Assembly (NCBI RefSeq): GCF_026410385.1
Contig: NZ_JAPMLT010000003.1
Span: forward strand, 310,001 to 374,000
Source of the DNA: Tumebacillus lacus
GTDB lineage: Bacteria; Bacillota; Bacilli; Tumebacillales; Tumebacillaceae
DNA: 64,000 nucleotides
Direction: 5' to 3'
Positions 1 to 8,038 of this stretch are shown here, piece after piece (position 1 is the stretch's first letter; the number at the start of each line of letters is the position of its first letter). A program made the translations under genes and the position numbers. The notes below the pieces were generated by a model that saw nothing but the letters and a program-made list of their open reading frames with translations, had not been told where the DNA came from and did no database searches.

Positions 1-397
1 CGTATTTCACCACTTCCTGCGGTGTCGCCACTCGTTTCGCCGTGTCCGTTGTCATGTTGGCTGCCGCGGACGAAGCGGATTCTGTCGCGGATGTCTCCCC
101 TCTCGCCTTCGGTTCTCCCGCCTGGCTGTAGAGTCCCGCACCCTGCTCCGTCTGCGAAGCGGTGAACGGATCGGCGATCAACAGCCCCGCCCAGACCGCA
201 GCCGCCGCCGTCAAGCCCGTCAGCCCCCGGCCCAGCCAGCGCGAACGGGTCTCCGCATGCGTGCGCCGCTTGTATTCGCGCACCACCCGCCGCTTAAAAC
301 GCGCCTCGTCAAACTCCGGTCCCACCGGCAGTTCGCCCTGTTGCGGTCGGATCGACTTCAGTTCCTCGTCGAGGCCTTCCCACTGTCTGTCGGTCAT
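1..397 (-). CDS. Probable anti-sigma factor, N-terminal part (runs off the left edge)
   Basis: About 132 residues are visible. A charged N-terminal region of about 55 residues is followed by one hydrophobic stretch (LTAAAAVWAGLLI, about residues 61-73) and a Ser/Ala/Thr-rich outer part. This is the layout of a membrane-anchored anti-sigma protein. The start overlaps the stop of the upstream ECF sigma gene in an ATGA, so the two are translationally coupled, the usual arrangement for a sigma factor and its antagonist. No zinc-finger HxxxCxxC motif is visible in the N-terminal part, so the family is not established. The C-terminal domain is outside the window. The anti-sigma role is inferred from position and topology. 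Confidence 0.6.
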   Translation of the reverse strand, partial: MTDRQWEGLDEELKSIRPQQGELPVGPEFDEARFKRRVVREYKRRTHAETRSRWLGRGLTGLTAAAAVWAGLLIADPFTASQTEQGAGLYSQAGEPKARGETSATESASSAAANMTTDTAKRVATPQEVVKY

Positions 398-936
398 TTC
401 ACGCTCACTCCTTTCTCCGCAGACTCCGGCGCAAACAGCTCATCCTCGCCAAGCAACTCCTGCAATTTTTTCATCGCCCGATGCAGCGTCGTGCGCGTCT
501 TCGCCGACGACCAGCCGAGGATCTCCGCCGTCTCTTCCGTCGAAAACTCATGGAGCATCCGCAGCACCACCACATCGCGGGCGTCTTTTTTCAACTGCAA
601 CAGACCTTCGCGCAGCCTCGCTTCCCGTGCGCCCATCACCGCCTGTTCATGCGGCGACGGCTCCTCGCTGACCACGTCAAACGCCTCCGACAGCGAAAAC
701 AACGCCTTCAACCGCTTCTTGCGGTACCAGTCGGCCACCGTCCGGCGGGCGATCGCCAAGATCCACGTCTTGGGACTGGCCAGCCCCTGATATCGTTCCG
801 CCCCGATCAGCACCCGGACGAACACCTCCTGCGCGATGTCCTCCACATCCTGTCGCCCCCGCACATGATAGCCGATATACGCAAATACATCGCGGTGATA
901 CAGCCGGTACCACTCGTCCAGATCCCGTTCCACCAT
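394..936 (-). CDS. ECF-type RNA polymerase sigma factor
   Basis: About 180 residues, the normal length for the family. Region 2 spans about residues 10-75, with a DVEDIAQEVF core and TWILAIARRTVADWYR. Region 4 spans about 115-165 with a helix-turn-helix (EETAEILGWSSAKTRTTLHRA). The frame stays open to a TTG at 966. The ATG at 936 is preferred because a GGGGG ribosome-binding site lies 9 bases upstream and the TTG has none. It overlaps the downstream anti-sigma-like gene in an ATGA. A sigma-ECF-like promoter lies just upstream (987-1013), which suggests autoregulation. The regulon is unknown. Confidence 0.88.
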   Translation of the reverse strand: MVERDLDEWYRLYHRDVFAYIGYHVRGRQDVEDIAQEVFVRVLIGAERYQGLASPKTWILAIARRTVADWYRKKRLKALFSLSEAFDVVSEEPSPHEQAVMGAREARLREGLLQLKKDARDVVVLRMLHEFSTEETAEILGWSSAKTRTTLHRAMKKLQELLGEDELFAPESAEKGVSVK

Positions 937-986
937 CTCTCGTTTGTCCCCCGCCTTCTCCACCAACGCGTTCTTCTGCCTATCTA

Positions 987-1013
987 GTCGCGGCCCGCCC
1001 CCTTTTTGTTACA
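987..1013 (-). promoter_or_regulatory. Candidate ECF-type promoter of the sigma gene
   Basis: On the minus strand TGTAAC (ending at 1008) and CGAC (990-987) are separated by 17 bases. This resembles the AAC/CGT-type boxes of ECF promoters. The second sigma gene in the window has a GAAC-N17-CGTC element in the same position. The match is short and judged by eye. Confidence 0.35.
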
Positions 1014-1039
1014 GAGCCGCAAACACGAAAAACTCCCCA

Positions 1040-1630
1040 TCATGTCGATGGAGAGTTGCGCTTTTCGATGGCGAGCAGCACGGGCGGGTCGTTTTTCTGG
1101 TTCCAGAACTGATAGAGCAACACGTGCGCCCGCTTCTGATCCAGCCCCTTCGCCCACTCCAGCACCGCCTGCGCCTCTTCTTTGCCCTGCGGATGCCCGG
1201 AGTAGAGCATCGCCGTCACCAGCCCGCCGGGTGCCAGCAGATCGAGCGCCGCTTCGAGGGCGGGCAATGTCGTCGACGTCACCGTCACCCGCTCCTTGTC
1301 ACCGCCTGGCAGATAGCCGAGGTTGAACGTCACCGCCTTGACCTGACCGCGATGCATCGCAAGCCGCTCCCCCATCTGCTCATGCCCGGCCTGCCACAGC
1401 GTCACCCGCTCCAGCACACCGGCCTCGTCGAGCCTCGCCTTGGCGCTGGCCAACGCCTCCGCCTGCACATCAAATCCGTACACCTGCCCGTCCGCGCCCG
1501 TGCACGTCGCTAAAAACAGCGTGTCGTGCCCGTTGCCGACCGTCGCGTCGACCGCGATGTCGCCCGGTTCCAGCACCTTGGACAGGATCTCTTTCCCATA
1601 GCCGAGCAGCGGCTTCAGCGTCAAGCTCAT
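1040..1630 (-). CDS. ytqB: Class I SAM-dependent methyltransferase, YtqB-like
   Basis: About 196 residues. The Rossmann-fold motif I reads VDATVGNGHDT (about residues 23-33), characteristic of the YtqB/putative rRNA methylase family. VYGFDVQ supplies the acidic residue for ribose binding, and FNLGYLPGG is the NLGY-type motif IV. The ATG at 1630 is chosen because it overlaps the ytqA stop in an ATGA; the open frame upstream lies inside ytqA. Pairing with ytqA is as in Bacillus subtilis. The methylated substrate is not known from sequence. Confidence 0.85.
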   Translation of the reverse strand: MSLTLKPLLGYGKEILSKVLEPGDIAVDATVGNGHDTLFLATCTGADGQVYGFDVQAEALASAKARLDEAGVLERVTLWQAGHEQMGERLAMHRGQVKAVTFNLGYLPGGDKERVTVTSTTLPALEAALDLLAPGGLVTAMLYSGHPQGKEEAQAVLEWAKGLDQKRAHVLLYQFWNQKNDPPVLLAIEKRNSPST

Positions 1631-2586
1631 GCTTCCGTCGCCACCTGCTTTTTCTGATAATACTTGCCCTGCCACGAGTTGCGCCGTTTCATCTCATCGT
1701 CGATCCCGTTGAGCACCGACCATTTGTCCAAGCTCCACAGCGGACCGATCAGCGTATCGGGCGGACCGTCCCCGGTCAGGCGGTGGATCACCATGTCGGG
1801 CGGCAAGATCTCCAGCATGTCACAGACCAACTTCAGATAGCGGTCCATATCCAAAAACTCGACCAGCCCCTGCTCATGCTGCTTGACCATCGGCGTGTAT
1901 TTCAGCAGATGCAACAGGTGGATCTTGATCCCCTGCACATCCATGTCGGCCACCGCTTTCGCCGTCTGCATCATCATCTCATCCGTCTCACCCGGCAGGC
2001 CGAGGATGATGTGCGAGCAGACGCGGATGTCCTGTTTGCGGAGCCGCTCCACCGCATCGAGATACGTCTGGAAATCATGCGCCCGGTTGACCAGTTCGGC
2101 CGTCTCTTCATGCATCGTCTGCAGGCCGAGCTCCAGCCACAGATACGTGCGCTTGTTCAGATCGGCGAGGTACTCGACCACGTCGTCCGGCAGGCAGTCC
2201 GGCCGTGTCGCGATCGACAGCCCGACCACGTCCGGCTGGGCGAGGATCGTCTCATAGTACTCGCGCAGCTCTTCCACCGGCGCGTACGTGTTGGTGTACG
2301 CTTGGAAATAGCCGAGGTATTTCGCTTTCGGCCATTTTTTGTGCATCTTCTGGCGGATGTCGTCAAACTGCTGCACGAGGTCATCGCTGCGGTTGCCCGC
2401 AAAGTCGCCCGACCCGCGCGCCGAGCAGAACGTGCAGCCGCCGGTCGCCACCGACCCGTCGCGGTTCGGACAGGTAAATCCGGCGTCGAGCGGCACTTTG
2501 AAGATCTTCTCTCCAAAAATGCCGCGCAGGTGATGATTCCATGTATGATAGCGTTTATCTCCCCAGAGGAGAGGTTGTTGTTCCAT
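1627..2586 (-). CDS. ytqA: Radical SAM protein YtqA (TIGR01212-type)
   Basis: 319 residues. The N-terminus (WGDKRYHTWNHHLRGIFGEK) and the radical SAM cysteines in CPNRDG...GGCTFC (about residues 39-54) are typical of the YtqA/YhcC family, which binds a 4Fe-4S cluster and SAM. The TIM-barrel region includes LGLQTMHEETAELVNR and SHIILGLPGET. It is the first gene of a two-gene operon with ytqB. GGGGTGA lies 7 bases before the ATG. The substrate is probably RNA or translation-related and cannot be read from sequence. Confidence 0.9.
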   Translation of the reverse strand: MEQQPLLWGDKRYHTWNHHLRGIFGEKIFKVPLDAGFTCPNRDGSVATGGCTFCSARGSGDFAGNRSDDLVQQFDDIRQKMHKKWPKAKYLGYFQAYTNTYAPVEELREYYETILAQPDVVGLSIATRPDCLPDDVVEYLADLNKRTYLWLELGLQTMHEETAELVNRAHDFQTYLDAVERLRKQDIRVCSHIILGLPGETDEMMMQTAKAVADMDVQGIKIHLLHLLKYTPMVKQHEQGLVEFLDMDRYLKLVCDMLEILPPDMVIHRLTGDGPPDTLIGPLWSLDKWSVLNGIDDEMKRRNSWQGKYYQKKQVATEA

Positions 2587-2620
2587 TGCGTGGTCACCCC
2601 TTTTTCAAACAGTCTCTCCT

Positions 2621-2626
2621 ATTGTA
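2621..2626 (-). promoter_or_regulatory. Candidate -10 element for ytqAB
   Basis: TACAAT on the minus strand is preceded by TGA, giving an extended -10 (TGATACAAT). It lies about 35 bases before the ytqA start. No good -35 box is seen. Confidence 0.4.
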
Positions 2627-2795
2627 TCACATCCGACAAAAAGCCCTCTTGGAGAAAGAAATCCGCATCCGCCCACCGTTTTTTGAGCACCGAACCAAAC
2701 CTTTTGGACATATGATACAACACATCAGCGGGTCATGATGCAGGTCTAGGACGAGAAAGTACTTACCATGCACCTCTCCGATCAAACGCTTGCAA

Positions 2796-2838
2796 AGAAA
2801 AAGCCCCTTTGCCCCTCTCCGGCAAAGGGGCTTTTTCT
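2796..2838. terminator. Intrinsic terminator, symmetrical
   Basis: An 18-base perfect inverted repeat (AGAAAAAGCCCC / GGGGCTTTTTCT core, loop about 7) with A/T runs on both sides works in both directions. It isolates sodA from upstream transcription. Confidence 0.8.
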
Positions 2839-2956
2839 TGTTCCACTCCCCCGGCTGACGTATGAACCGCCGAGGTCGCGAGTATCCTAGTTCGTGGGAT
2901 GCGTTACAAAAACACCACTTGGCTTTCCCATCTTTATAAGATAAGATACAAGTATG

Positions 2957-2962
2957 TATAAT
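2957..2962 (+). promoter_or_regulatory. sodA promoter -10 box
   Basis: TATAAT lies 28 bases before the sodA start codon. A weak TTATAA occupies the -35 position with a 17-base spacer. No clear operator is seen. Confidence 0.55.
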
Positions 2963-2990
2963 AACTCGACTACATAGGAGGTTTTTCCCA

Positions 2991-3599
2991 ATGGCACATC
3001 AACTCCCGGCACTCCCGTACGCGTTTGACGCACTCGAACCGCATTTTGACGCGCTGACCATGGAGATCCACCATGACCGTCACCACGCGACCTACGTAAA
3101 CGGCCTGAACGCAGCTCTGGAAGCACACGCAGACCTGCAAGGCAAATCCCTGGAAGAGCTGCTCGCAAACATCGACGCGCTTCCGGAAGGCATCCGCACC
3201 CCGGTTCGCAACCACGGCGGAGGCCATCACAACCACTCCCTGTTCTGGGAAATCCTCTCCCCGAACGGCGGCGGCGAGCCGACCGGCGCAATCGGTGACG
3301 CGATCAACGCGGCATTCGGTTCCTACGAGAACTTCAAAGCCGAGTTCACCAAAGCGGCTACCACCCGTTTCGGCTCCGGCTGGGCATGGCTGGTCGTAAA
3401 CAACGGCAAGCTCGAAGTCACCTCCACCCCGAACCAAGACTCCCCGGTCATGGAAGGCAAAACGCCGATCCTCGGCCTCGACGTCTGGGAGCACGCGTAC
3501 TACCTCAAGTTCCAAAACAAACGCCCGGACTACATCGGCGCGTTCTACAACATCATCAACTGGGACGAAGTCAACAAGCGCTTCGCAGCTGCGAAGTAA
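2991..3599 (+). CDS. sodA: Superoxide dismutase, Mn/Fe type
   Basis: 202 residues, the usual length. It converts superoxide to oxygen and hydrogen peroxide in the cytosol. The metal ligands are visible in order: a His in [13 protein letters not shown] (about residue 27), a His in [14 protein letters not shown] (about 82), and Asp and His in [13 protein letters not shown] (about 164 and 168). The [11 protein letters not shown] and DVWEHAYY signatures are family-specific. Metal choice cannot be fixed by eye; Mn is usual in Bacilli. AGGAGG precedes the ATG. It is a single-gene unit with its own promoter and terminator. Confidence 0.97.
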   Translation: MAHQLPALPYAFDALEPHFDALTMEIHHDRHHATYVNGLNAALEAHADLQGKSLEELLANIDALPEGIRTPVRNHGGGHHNHSLFWEILSPNGGGEPTGAIGDAINAAFGSYENFKAEFTKAATTRFGSGWAWLVVNNGKLEVTSTPNQDSPVMEGKTPILGLDVWEHAYYLKFQNKRPDYIGAFYNIINWDEVNKRFAAAK

Positions 3600-3611
3600 T
3601 TCGTCTTTCAT

Positions 3612-3652
3612 AAAAAACAACCGACTCTCACTGCAGAGTCGGTTGTTTTTTA
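3612..3652. terminator. Bidirectional terminator between sodA and the convergent HEAT-gene transcript
   Basis: A 17-base perfect stem (AACAACCGACTCT / AGAGTCGGTTGTT) has A-runs on the left and T-runs on the right. It ends sodA on the plus strand, and the small minus-strand frame at 3650-3811 stops exactly at its edge. Confidence 0.9.
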
Positions 3653-3811
3653 TTTCTCATACACATACCCGATATCTCTGAGGTCTTTCAACAACTTCTC
3701 TTGATCCAAAGAAATCAAAAAATCATCCTCACTTTCCCAATCATCTCCCGCGGAAATTCGACGTCTCATACAGGGCTTTGCGATTACGAAAGAATTGAAG
3801 CCGTTTTTCAA
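3650..3811 (-). CDS. Small hypothetical protein, 53 aa, TTG start
   Basis: The frame starts at a TTG that overlaps the restored stop codon of the HEAT-repeat gene (TTGA) and ends at the shared terminator. The product is acidic at its C-terminal half (GDDWESEDDFLISLDQEKLL, then KDLRDIGYVYEK) and resembles no family I recognise. No separate ribosome-binding site is visible, so expression would depend on coupling. It could be a real coupled gene or the remnant end of an older one. Confidence 0.35.
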   Translation of the reverse strand: MKNGFNSFVIAKPCMRRRISAGDDWESEDDFLISLDQEKLLKDLRDIGYVYEK

Positions 3812-4409
3812 TGTTGTGTGGGTGGAGCTTGTTTTTCACGAATTTTTTCTAGTTTCTTGATCACTTTTTTCGCTTCGTTGCGATATCCGGCAACTTGGTG
3901 AGTCAAAAAAGGCTCCACATAGGGAATTAAGTTCGAGTTCTTCAAGCCCCAATCGCATCAATCGCATGCAAATTCACATCCTGATCGTGTAACAACTCGA
4001 GTAAGACAGATGCTTCCTTTGCACCCCCGAGTTTCCCAACTAGCGTTACAATCATCTGTCTCGATCTTCCATGCTCTTTGTTCTTAATGATCTCTACATA
4101 TTCGTGAAGTTTAGACTTATCCCGGATGATTTCTAACGAATTGCCGATCGCCCATTTATAGTAGTGACTATCAGATTTACGGTACTCCTCGATAAGAAAC
4201 GAAGTCACCTCATCGTATCCCTTTACCCCTAAACATCGTACCAGTGTTTGCTTGTCCCGTTCATCTGTGATCGTTTGCAGATGTTCTAAAAGAACAGGTA
4301 TGACAACTTTGTCCTTTGGACCGATCTTCATTAGATCGTTTAACCCAGAAATACTGTATCCAAGCTGATTAACTTGCTCAATTAATCGATTCTTATCTAA
4401 TGGGATCAT
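3808..4409 (-). pseudogene. HEAT-repeat protein interrupted by a -1 frameshift
   Basis: An open frame from 4409 (GAGGAGG ribosome-binding site) encodes 155 residues of HEAT/PBS-lyase-like repeats, for example VIPVLLEHLQTITDERDKQT and VTLVGKLGGAKEASVLLELL. It stops at 3942 in the middle of a repeat (LHAIDAIGA). Adding one T at about 3945 joins it to LKNSNLIPYVEPFLTHQVAG and a lysine-rich end that stops at 3808, completing the repeat naturally. Such solenoid proteins bind partners, and some act as immunity proteins in toxin systems; no toxin gene is nearby. Either a real frameshift has truncated the gene or one base was missed in sequencing. Confidence 0.7.
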
Positions 4410-4584
4410 GGTACCTCCTCACTTCTTAGCTTCTATATGAGTGTAATCTTGCCTATATCGATTCTTGTTAGCCCCTGTCCACTCCTTCCACCTCGCCAGC
4501 ACTTCCTCTCATTCTGCGACTCGCATGTCTCATGGCTCAACCCCACTTGAATCCTTCCTGATTTTCCCGCAAAAGATATTTAAA

Positions 4585-4646
4585 ATGTCGAATCATCGTG
4601 CAGGAATCTGTGTTTTCTTGTCGAATTCATGTCGAAACGTGACGAA
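4585..4646 (+). promoter_or_regulatory. Cluster of four Spo0A boxes (TGNCGAA)
   Basis: TGTCGAA occurs at 4586-4592, 4619-4625 and 4630-4636, and TGACGAA at 4640-4646. The middle one is the full TTGTCGAA consensus. Spacings are 33, 11 and 10 bases, so all lie on about the same face of the helix. They surround the sigma-H-like promoter of the kinase operon. Confidence 0.65.
4600..4628 (+). promoter_or_regulatory. Candidate sigma-H promoter for the sensor-kinase pair
   Basis: GCAGGAATC (4600-4608) and GTCGAATTC (4620-4628) with an 11-base spacer match the sigma-H consensus RNAGGAWWW-N11/12-RNNGAATWW except at the last base of each box. The expected transcript would start near 4635, about 55 bases before the TTG start. 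The Spo0A box at 4618-4625 overlaps the -10. Confidence 0.6.
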
Positions 4647-4689
4647 CGAACGCCTGTATTCTGTTTGACTTGATTGAGGTGAAAACCAG

Positions 4690-5976
4690 TTGTCCGGTAT
4701 TCAAGACTTATTTCTGAATTTCCTGTTGATTTTGATTCCGATCTTTATCTACCAGTCGTTTTGGGTGGAACGCCGGGACTTCGTGCCGCATCGCAACCGC
4801 GCCGCGATCACCGTGCTCACCGCCGTTTCCATACTGCTGTGCATGACCTTCCCGCTGCGTCTGTCGCCCGACTATCTCTATGACCTGCGCTTGATCCCGC
4901 TTCTGCTCGGCATCCTCTACGGCGGACGCCGTTCCGGGCTGTTGCTGATCGCCGTGTTGTTCGCCTATCGCCTGTTTCTGGGCGGCAACGGACTGTGGGT
5001 GGCGCTCGGGACGTACCCGGTCGTTCTGCTGATCGCCTTTTGGCTGGCTCCCCGCTTCCGCTATTTTGCGAGAGGTCAGAAAGTCATGCTCGCCGTCCTG
5101 CTGGCGACGCTTTCCTCGACGCTGGTCAACCTCGTCATCCTGCTCTCCGAAGGGATGCCTTTCTTTGAGAATGAGCATCTGCCGCTGTTTGCCGCCTATA
5201 CGCTTCTTCACGCGTTCGGCATGTGGCTCGCTCTCTATCTGATCGAAAACATGCGGGAAAAAGTCCACATGCGCCGTGAGATCCAACGCGCCGAAAAGCT
5301 TCAGGTGCTCGGCGAACTGGCCGCCTCGCTGGCCCACGAGATCCGCAATCCGATGACGGTCGTGCGCGGCTTCCTCCAACTCCTGCTCGAAGGCCGCCTC
5401 GACAAAGAAAAAGAGGCCCTCTTCCTGCGCATGAGCATTGAAGAACTGGACCGCTCGGAAAAGATCATCACCAACTACCTGTCCTTCGCCCGTCCCAAAA
5501 CGGAAGAAGAGCAGATCTCCTTCGACGTCGGGGAACGCATCGCCCACGTCACCGGCATCATCTCCTCGTTTGCGCTGTTGCGCAGCGTCGAGATCCGCCA
5601 ACACACGGAGCTCGGGCTGTTTGTCGAGGCCGATCCGTCCAAGTTGAGCCAAGTGCTGGTCAACCTGTTCAAAAACGGCATCGAAGCGATGCCCACAGGC
5701 GGCACGCTGACGATCCAGGCCGGCCGGGAAAACCGTCACGTCATCATCGACGTGCGGGACACCGGCATCGGCATGACCAAGGAAGAGACGGCGCAGCTCG
5801 GCAGCGCCTTTTACACGACGAAAGAATCGGGCACCGGCCTTGGCTTCATGGTCTCCTACCAACTGATCCAAGCCATGAACGGCACGATCGAAGTCACCAG
5901 CGAAAAGGACATCGGCACCCGCTTTAAAATCTCCCTGCCCGCCGCTGACGAAGAGATGCGAGGTGAGCCTGCATGA
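4690..5976 (+). CDS. KinB-like sporulation sensor histidine kinase (first copy)
   Basis: 428 residues starting at a TTG, 9 bases after AGGTG. About residues 1-190 form six or so membrane spans of the 5TM/LYT type seen in KinB. The HisKA domain follows, with the phosphorylated His in SLAHEIRNP (about 216). HATPase_c has VNLFKNGIEAM (N box), DTGIGM (G1), and FYTTKESGTGLGF (F/G2) near the end. In Bacilli such orphan kinases feed phosphate to Spo0F/Spo0A. No response regulator is adjacent, which fits a phosphorelay kinase. The promoter region carries sigma-H and Spo0A signals. The sporulation role is inferred from these features. Confidence 0.85.
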   Translation: MSGIQDLFLNFLLILIPIFIYQSFWVERRDFVPHRNRAAITVLTAVSILLCMTFPLRLSPDYLYDLRLIPLLLGILYGGRRSGLLLIAVLFAYRLFLGGNGLWVALGTYPVVLLIAFWLAPRFRYFARGQKVMLAVLLATLSSTLVNLVILLSEGMPFFENEHLPLFAAYTLLHAFGMWLALYLIENMREKVHMRREIQRAEKLQVLGELAASLAHEIRNPMTVVRGFLQLLLEGRLDKEKEALFLRMSIEELDRSEKIITNYLSFARPKTEEEQISFDVGERIAHVTGIISSFALLRSVEIRQHTELGLFVEADPSKLSQVLVNLFKNGIEAMPTGGTLTIQAGRENRHVIIDVRDTGIGMTKEETAQLGSAFYTTKESGTGLGFMVSYQLIQAMNGTIEVTSEKDIGTRFKISLPAADEEMRGEPA

Positions 5977-7244
5977 GCGAATTTAAAGACCTGTTGTTTA
6001 ACGTGCTGATCGTCCTGTTGCCGATCTTCCTGTTCCAAAGCCTCTGGGCGGAGAAATCCACCCAGTGGTCGCGCTCCCGGCACCGGGCGGTGATCTCCCT
6101 GTTTTCCATCCTGTCTCTGCTCCTCGTCATGACCGTCCCGGTGCGCCTCGTGCCGGGTTTTCTCTTCGATCTGCGCCTCGTGCCGATGGTGATCGGCATC
6201 CTCTACGGCGGCTATCGGGGCGGAGCTGTGCTCGTCGCAGCCTTCTTTCTTTATCGGTTCGCCATCGGCGGAGTCGGCGCGCTGTACATGTCGCTGACCT
6301 TCCCGCTGATGTTCCTGCCCGCCTTTCTGTTGATCCCGTATTTTCCGAGATACGCCAGACGGACCAAAGTGCTGGTCGCGATGGGACTCGCCCTGCTGGA
6401 ACTGGTGATCCTGGTCGTTGTCGCGCTCTGGCAAATGCACGATCAGATGCAGATCCCGCCGCTTTCCAATCCGCTCATGCCCTTCTTCCTCTGCCTCACC
6501 GCCATCACGCTGCTCTGTCTGTTCATCGCCGTCTACCTGCTGGAAAGCACGCGGGAAAAAGAGGTGATGCGCTATCAGATGCATCGCAACGCCAAATGGC
6601 AAGGCATCGGCGAATTGACCGCTTCGATGGCGCACGAACTGCGCAATCCTTTGACGGTCGTGCGCGGCTTTCTCCAACTCTTGCAACGCGACGGCGTCGA
6701 TCCCCAAAAGCGCGAGACGTTTTTGAAAATGGGCATCGAAGAGCTCGACCGCTCCGAGAGCATCATCCGCAACTACCTCTCTTACGCCAAACCGCAGTTC
6801 GAACGCATGGAGGCGGTCGACGTCTGCGAGCGGATCACTCACGTCACGGGGATCATCTCACCGTTCGCCACGCTGCGAGGCGTCATGATCGATACGGTGT
6901 GCGAACACAATTTGAGCACGATGGCCGACCCGGAGCAGCTCAGCCAAGTGCTGATGAACCTGCTCAAAAACGGCATCGAAGCGATGCCGGACGGCGGTAC
7001 TGTCACCGTCCGCGCCTACAAGCGCAGTCGGCAACTGATCATCGAGATCGCCGACTGTGGCGTCGGCATGACCCCGGATGAGCTGACCAAGCTCGGCAAT
7101 CCGTTCTTCACCACCAAAGAAAGCGGCACCGGGCTCGGCCTGATGGTCTGCTACCAGATCATCCACTCGATCAACGGCCGCATCGACGTGCAAAGCGAAA
7201 AAGGCAAAGGCACGCAGTTCACCCTGCTCTTGCCCGCTCTCTAA
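5973..7244 (+). CDS. KinB-like sporulation sensor histidine kinase (second copy)
   Basis: 423 residues, a paralogue of the preceding kinase along its whole length. Shared blocks include VRLVPGFLFDLRLVPMVIGILYGG in the membrane part, SMAHELRNPLTVVRGFLQLL (His about 221), LLKNGIEAMPDGGT and FFTTKESGTGLGL. Its start overlaps the previous stop in an ATGA, so the two are coupled and probably made in similar amounts, possibly as heterodimers. A terminator follows directly. The pair most likely arose by tandem duplication. Confidence 0.85.
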   Translation: MSEFKDLLFNVLIVLLPIFLFQSLWAEKSTQWSRSRHRAVISLFSILSLLLVMTVPVRLVPGFLFDLRLVPMVIGILYGGYRGGAVLVAAFFLYRFAIGGVGALYMSLTFPLMFLPAFLLIPYFPRYARRTKVLVAMGLALLELVILVVVALWQMHDQMQIPPLSNPLMPFFLCLTAITLLCLFIAVYLLESTREKEVMRYQMHRNAKWQGIGELTASMAHELRNPLTVVRGFLQLLQRDGVDPQKRETFLKMGIEELDRSESIIRNYLSYAKPQFERMEAVDVCERITHVTGIISPFATLRGVMIDTVCEHNLSTMADPEQLSQVLMNLLKNGIEAMPDGGTVTVRAYKRSRQLIIEIADCGVGMTPDELTKLGNPFFTTKESGTGLGLMVCYQIIHSINGRIDVQSEKGKGTQFTLLLPAL

Positions 7245-7250
7245 ACAGCA

Positions 7251-7287
7251 AAAAGCAAGTCTCCGGACCGGAGACTTGCTTTTTTTG
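7251..7287. terminator. Bidirectional terminator between the kinases and ykoC
   Basis: Perfect 14-base inverted repeat (AAGCAAGTCTCCGG / CCGGAGACTTGCTT) with A-run before and T-run after. It separates the convergent kinase and ykoEDC operons. Confidence 0.88.
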
Positions 7288-7288
7288 T

Positions 7289-8038
7289 TTACTTCACCAG
7301 CACCCACACACCCACGTGCAGCACGGCGAGGATCACCAGATACACCCCGTCGCGCCACGTGATCGGCACCGTGCGGTAAAACGTGCGGTTCCACGAGCCG
7401 TCAAAGCCCCGTGCTTCCAATGCGACCGCCACTCGCTCCGCTTTGCGGATGCCCTGAGCCAGCAGCGGCACGGTGTAGCGGAGCACCGCCTGCACCTTGC
7501 CCCGTATCCCCGGTACGCGGGCCACGCCGCGCACGCGATGCGCCGCTTTGACCTGCTCGTACTCCTCTTTGAACATCGGCAAAAATCGAAACGCGGCCAG
7601 CATCGCATAGGCGATCTTCGGCGGCAGTTTGCACTGTTGCATCAAGGACAGCACCAGTTTGGTCACATCGGTCGTCTCGGTGAACAGCAGCCCGTAGCTC
7701 ACGAACGCCATCGTCCGAAACCCGATGTTGAGGCCGTTGCTCAGCCCCTCCTCCGTAAATCGGAACCAACCCAGTTCATACACCACCGTCGTGCCTTTGC
7801 CGTACGCCGCGAGCATCCACGTCGTCGTCGCCAGCAAGACCAAAAACGGCGCGATCCGCACGAGGAATCGCTTCAGCGGAATCCGAGCCACCGTCAGCGA
7901 CAGGAGCACCGGAATCGCCAGCAGATACAGCGTGGTCACCGGGTCTTTCGCCACGATCAACAGCAACATCGCGATCAGATGCAGAAACAGCTTGATCGAC
8001 GGATTGACCCGGCTGACCAGACTATCGGTCTCAGACAT
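7289..8038 (-). CDS. ykoC: Energy-coupling factor transporter T component (YkoC-like)
   Basis: About 249 residues with at least five hydrophobic segments. The conserved EcfT coupling motifs are visible near the C-terminus as RKAERVAVALEARGF and earlier as KAAHRVRGV. It is the membrane scaffold that links the ATPases to the substrate-binding S protein. The ATG at 8038 overlaps the ykoD stop by 8 bases and is chosen over an upstream start inside ykoD. It is the last gene of the TPP-riboswitch-controlled operon. Confidence 0.88.
   Translation of the reverse strand: MSETDSLVSRVNPSIKLFLHLIAMLLLIVAKDPVTTLYLLAIPVLLSLTVARIPLKRFLVRIAPFLVLLATTTWMLAAYGKGTTVVYELGWFRFTEEGLSNGLNIGFRTMAFVSYGLLFTETTDVTKLVLSLMQQCKLPPKIAYAMLAAFRFLPMFKEEYEQVKAAHRVRGVARVPGIRGKVQAVLRYTVPLLAQGIRKAERVAVALEARGFDGSWNRTFYRTVPITWRDGVYLVILAVLHVGVWVLVK

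Larger units (their letters stand above)
2587..2956. other. Intergenic region between ytqA and sodA
   Basis: No convincing gene in about 400 bases. Both short open frames are out of register with any ribosome-binding site. The region holds the ytqA promoter at its left end, an intrinsic terminator at 2796-2838 and the sodA promoter at its right end. The terminator has no obvious gene feeding it from the left, so an unrecognised small transcript between about 2630 and 2796 is possible. Confidence 0.4.

Noticed and set aside
3701-3901. 66-codon plus-strand frame
   Set aside because: Antisense to the end of the HEAT-repeat reading frame and the coupled 53-codon frame; no ribosome-binding site.
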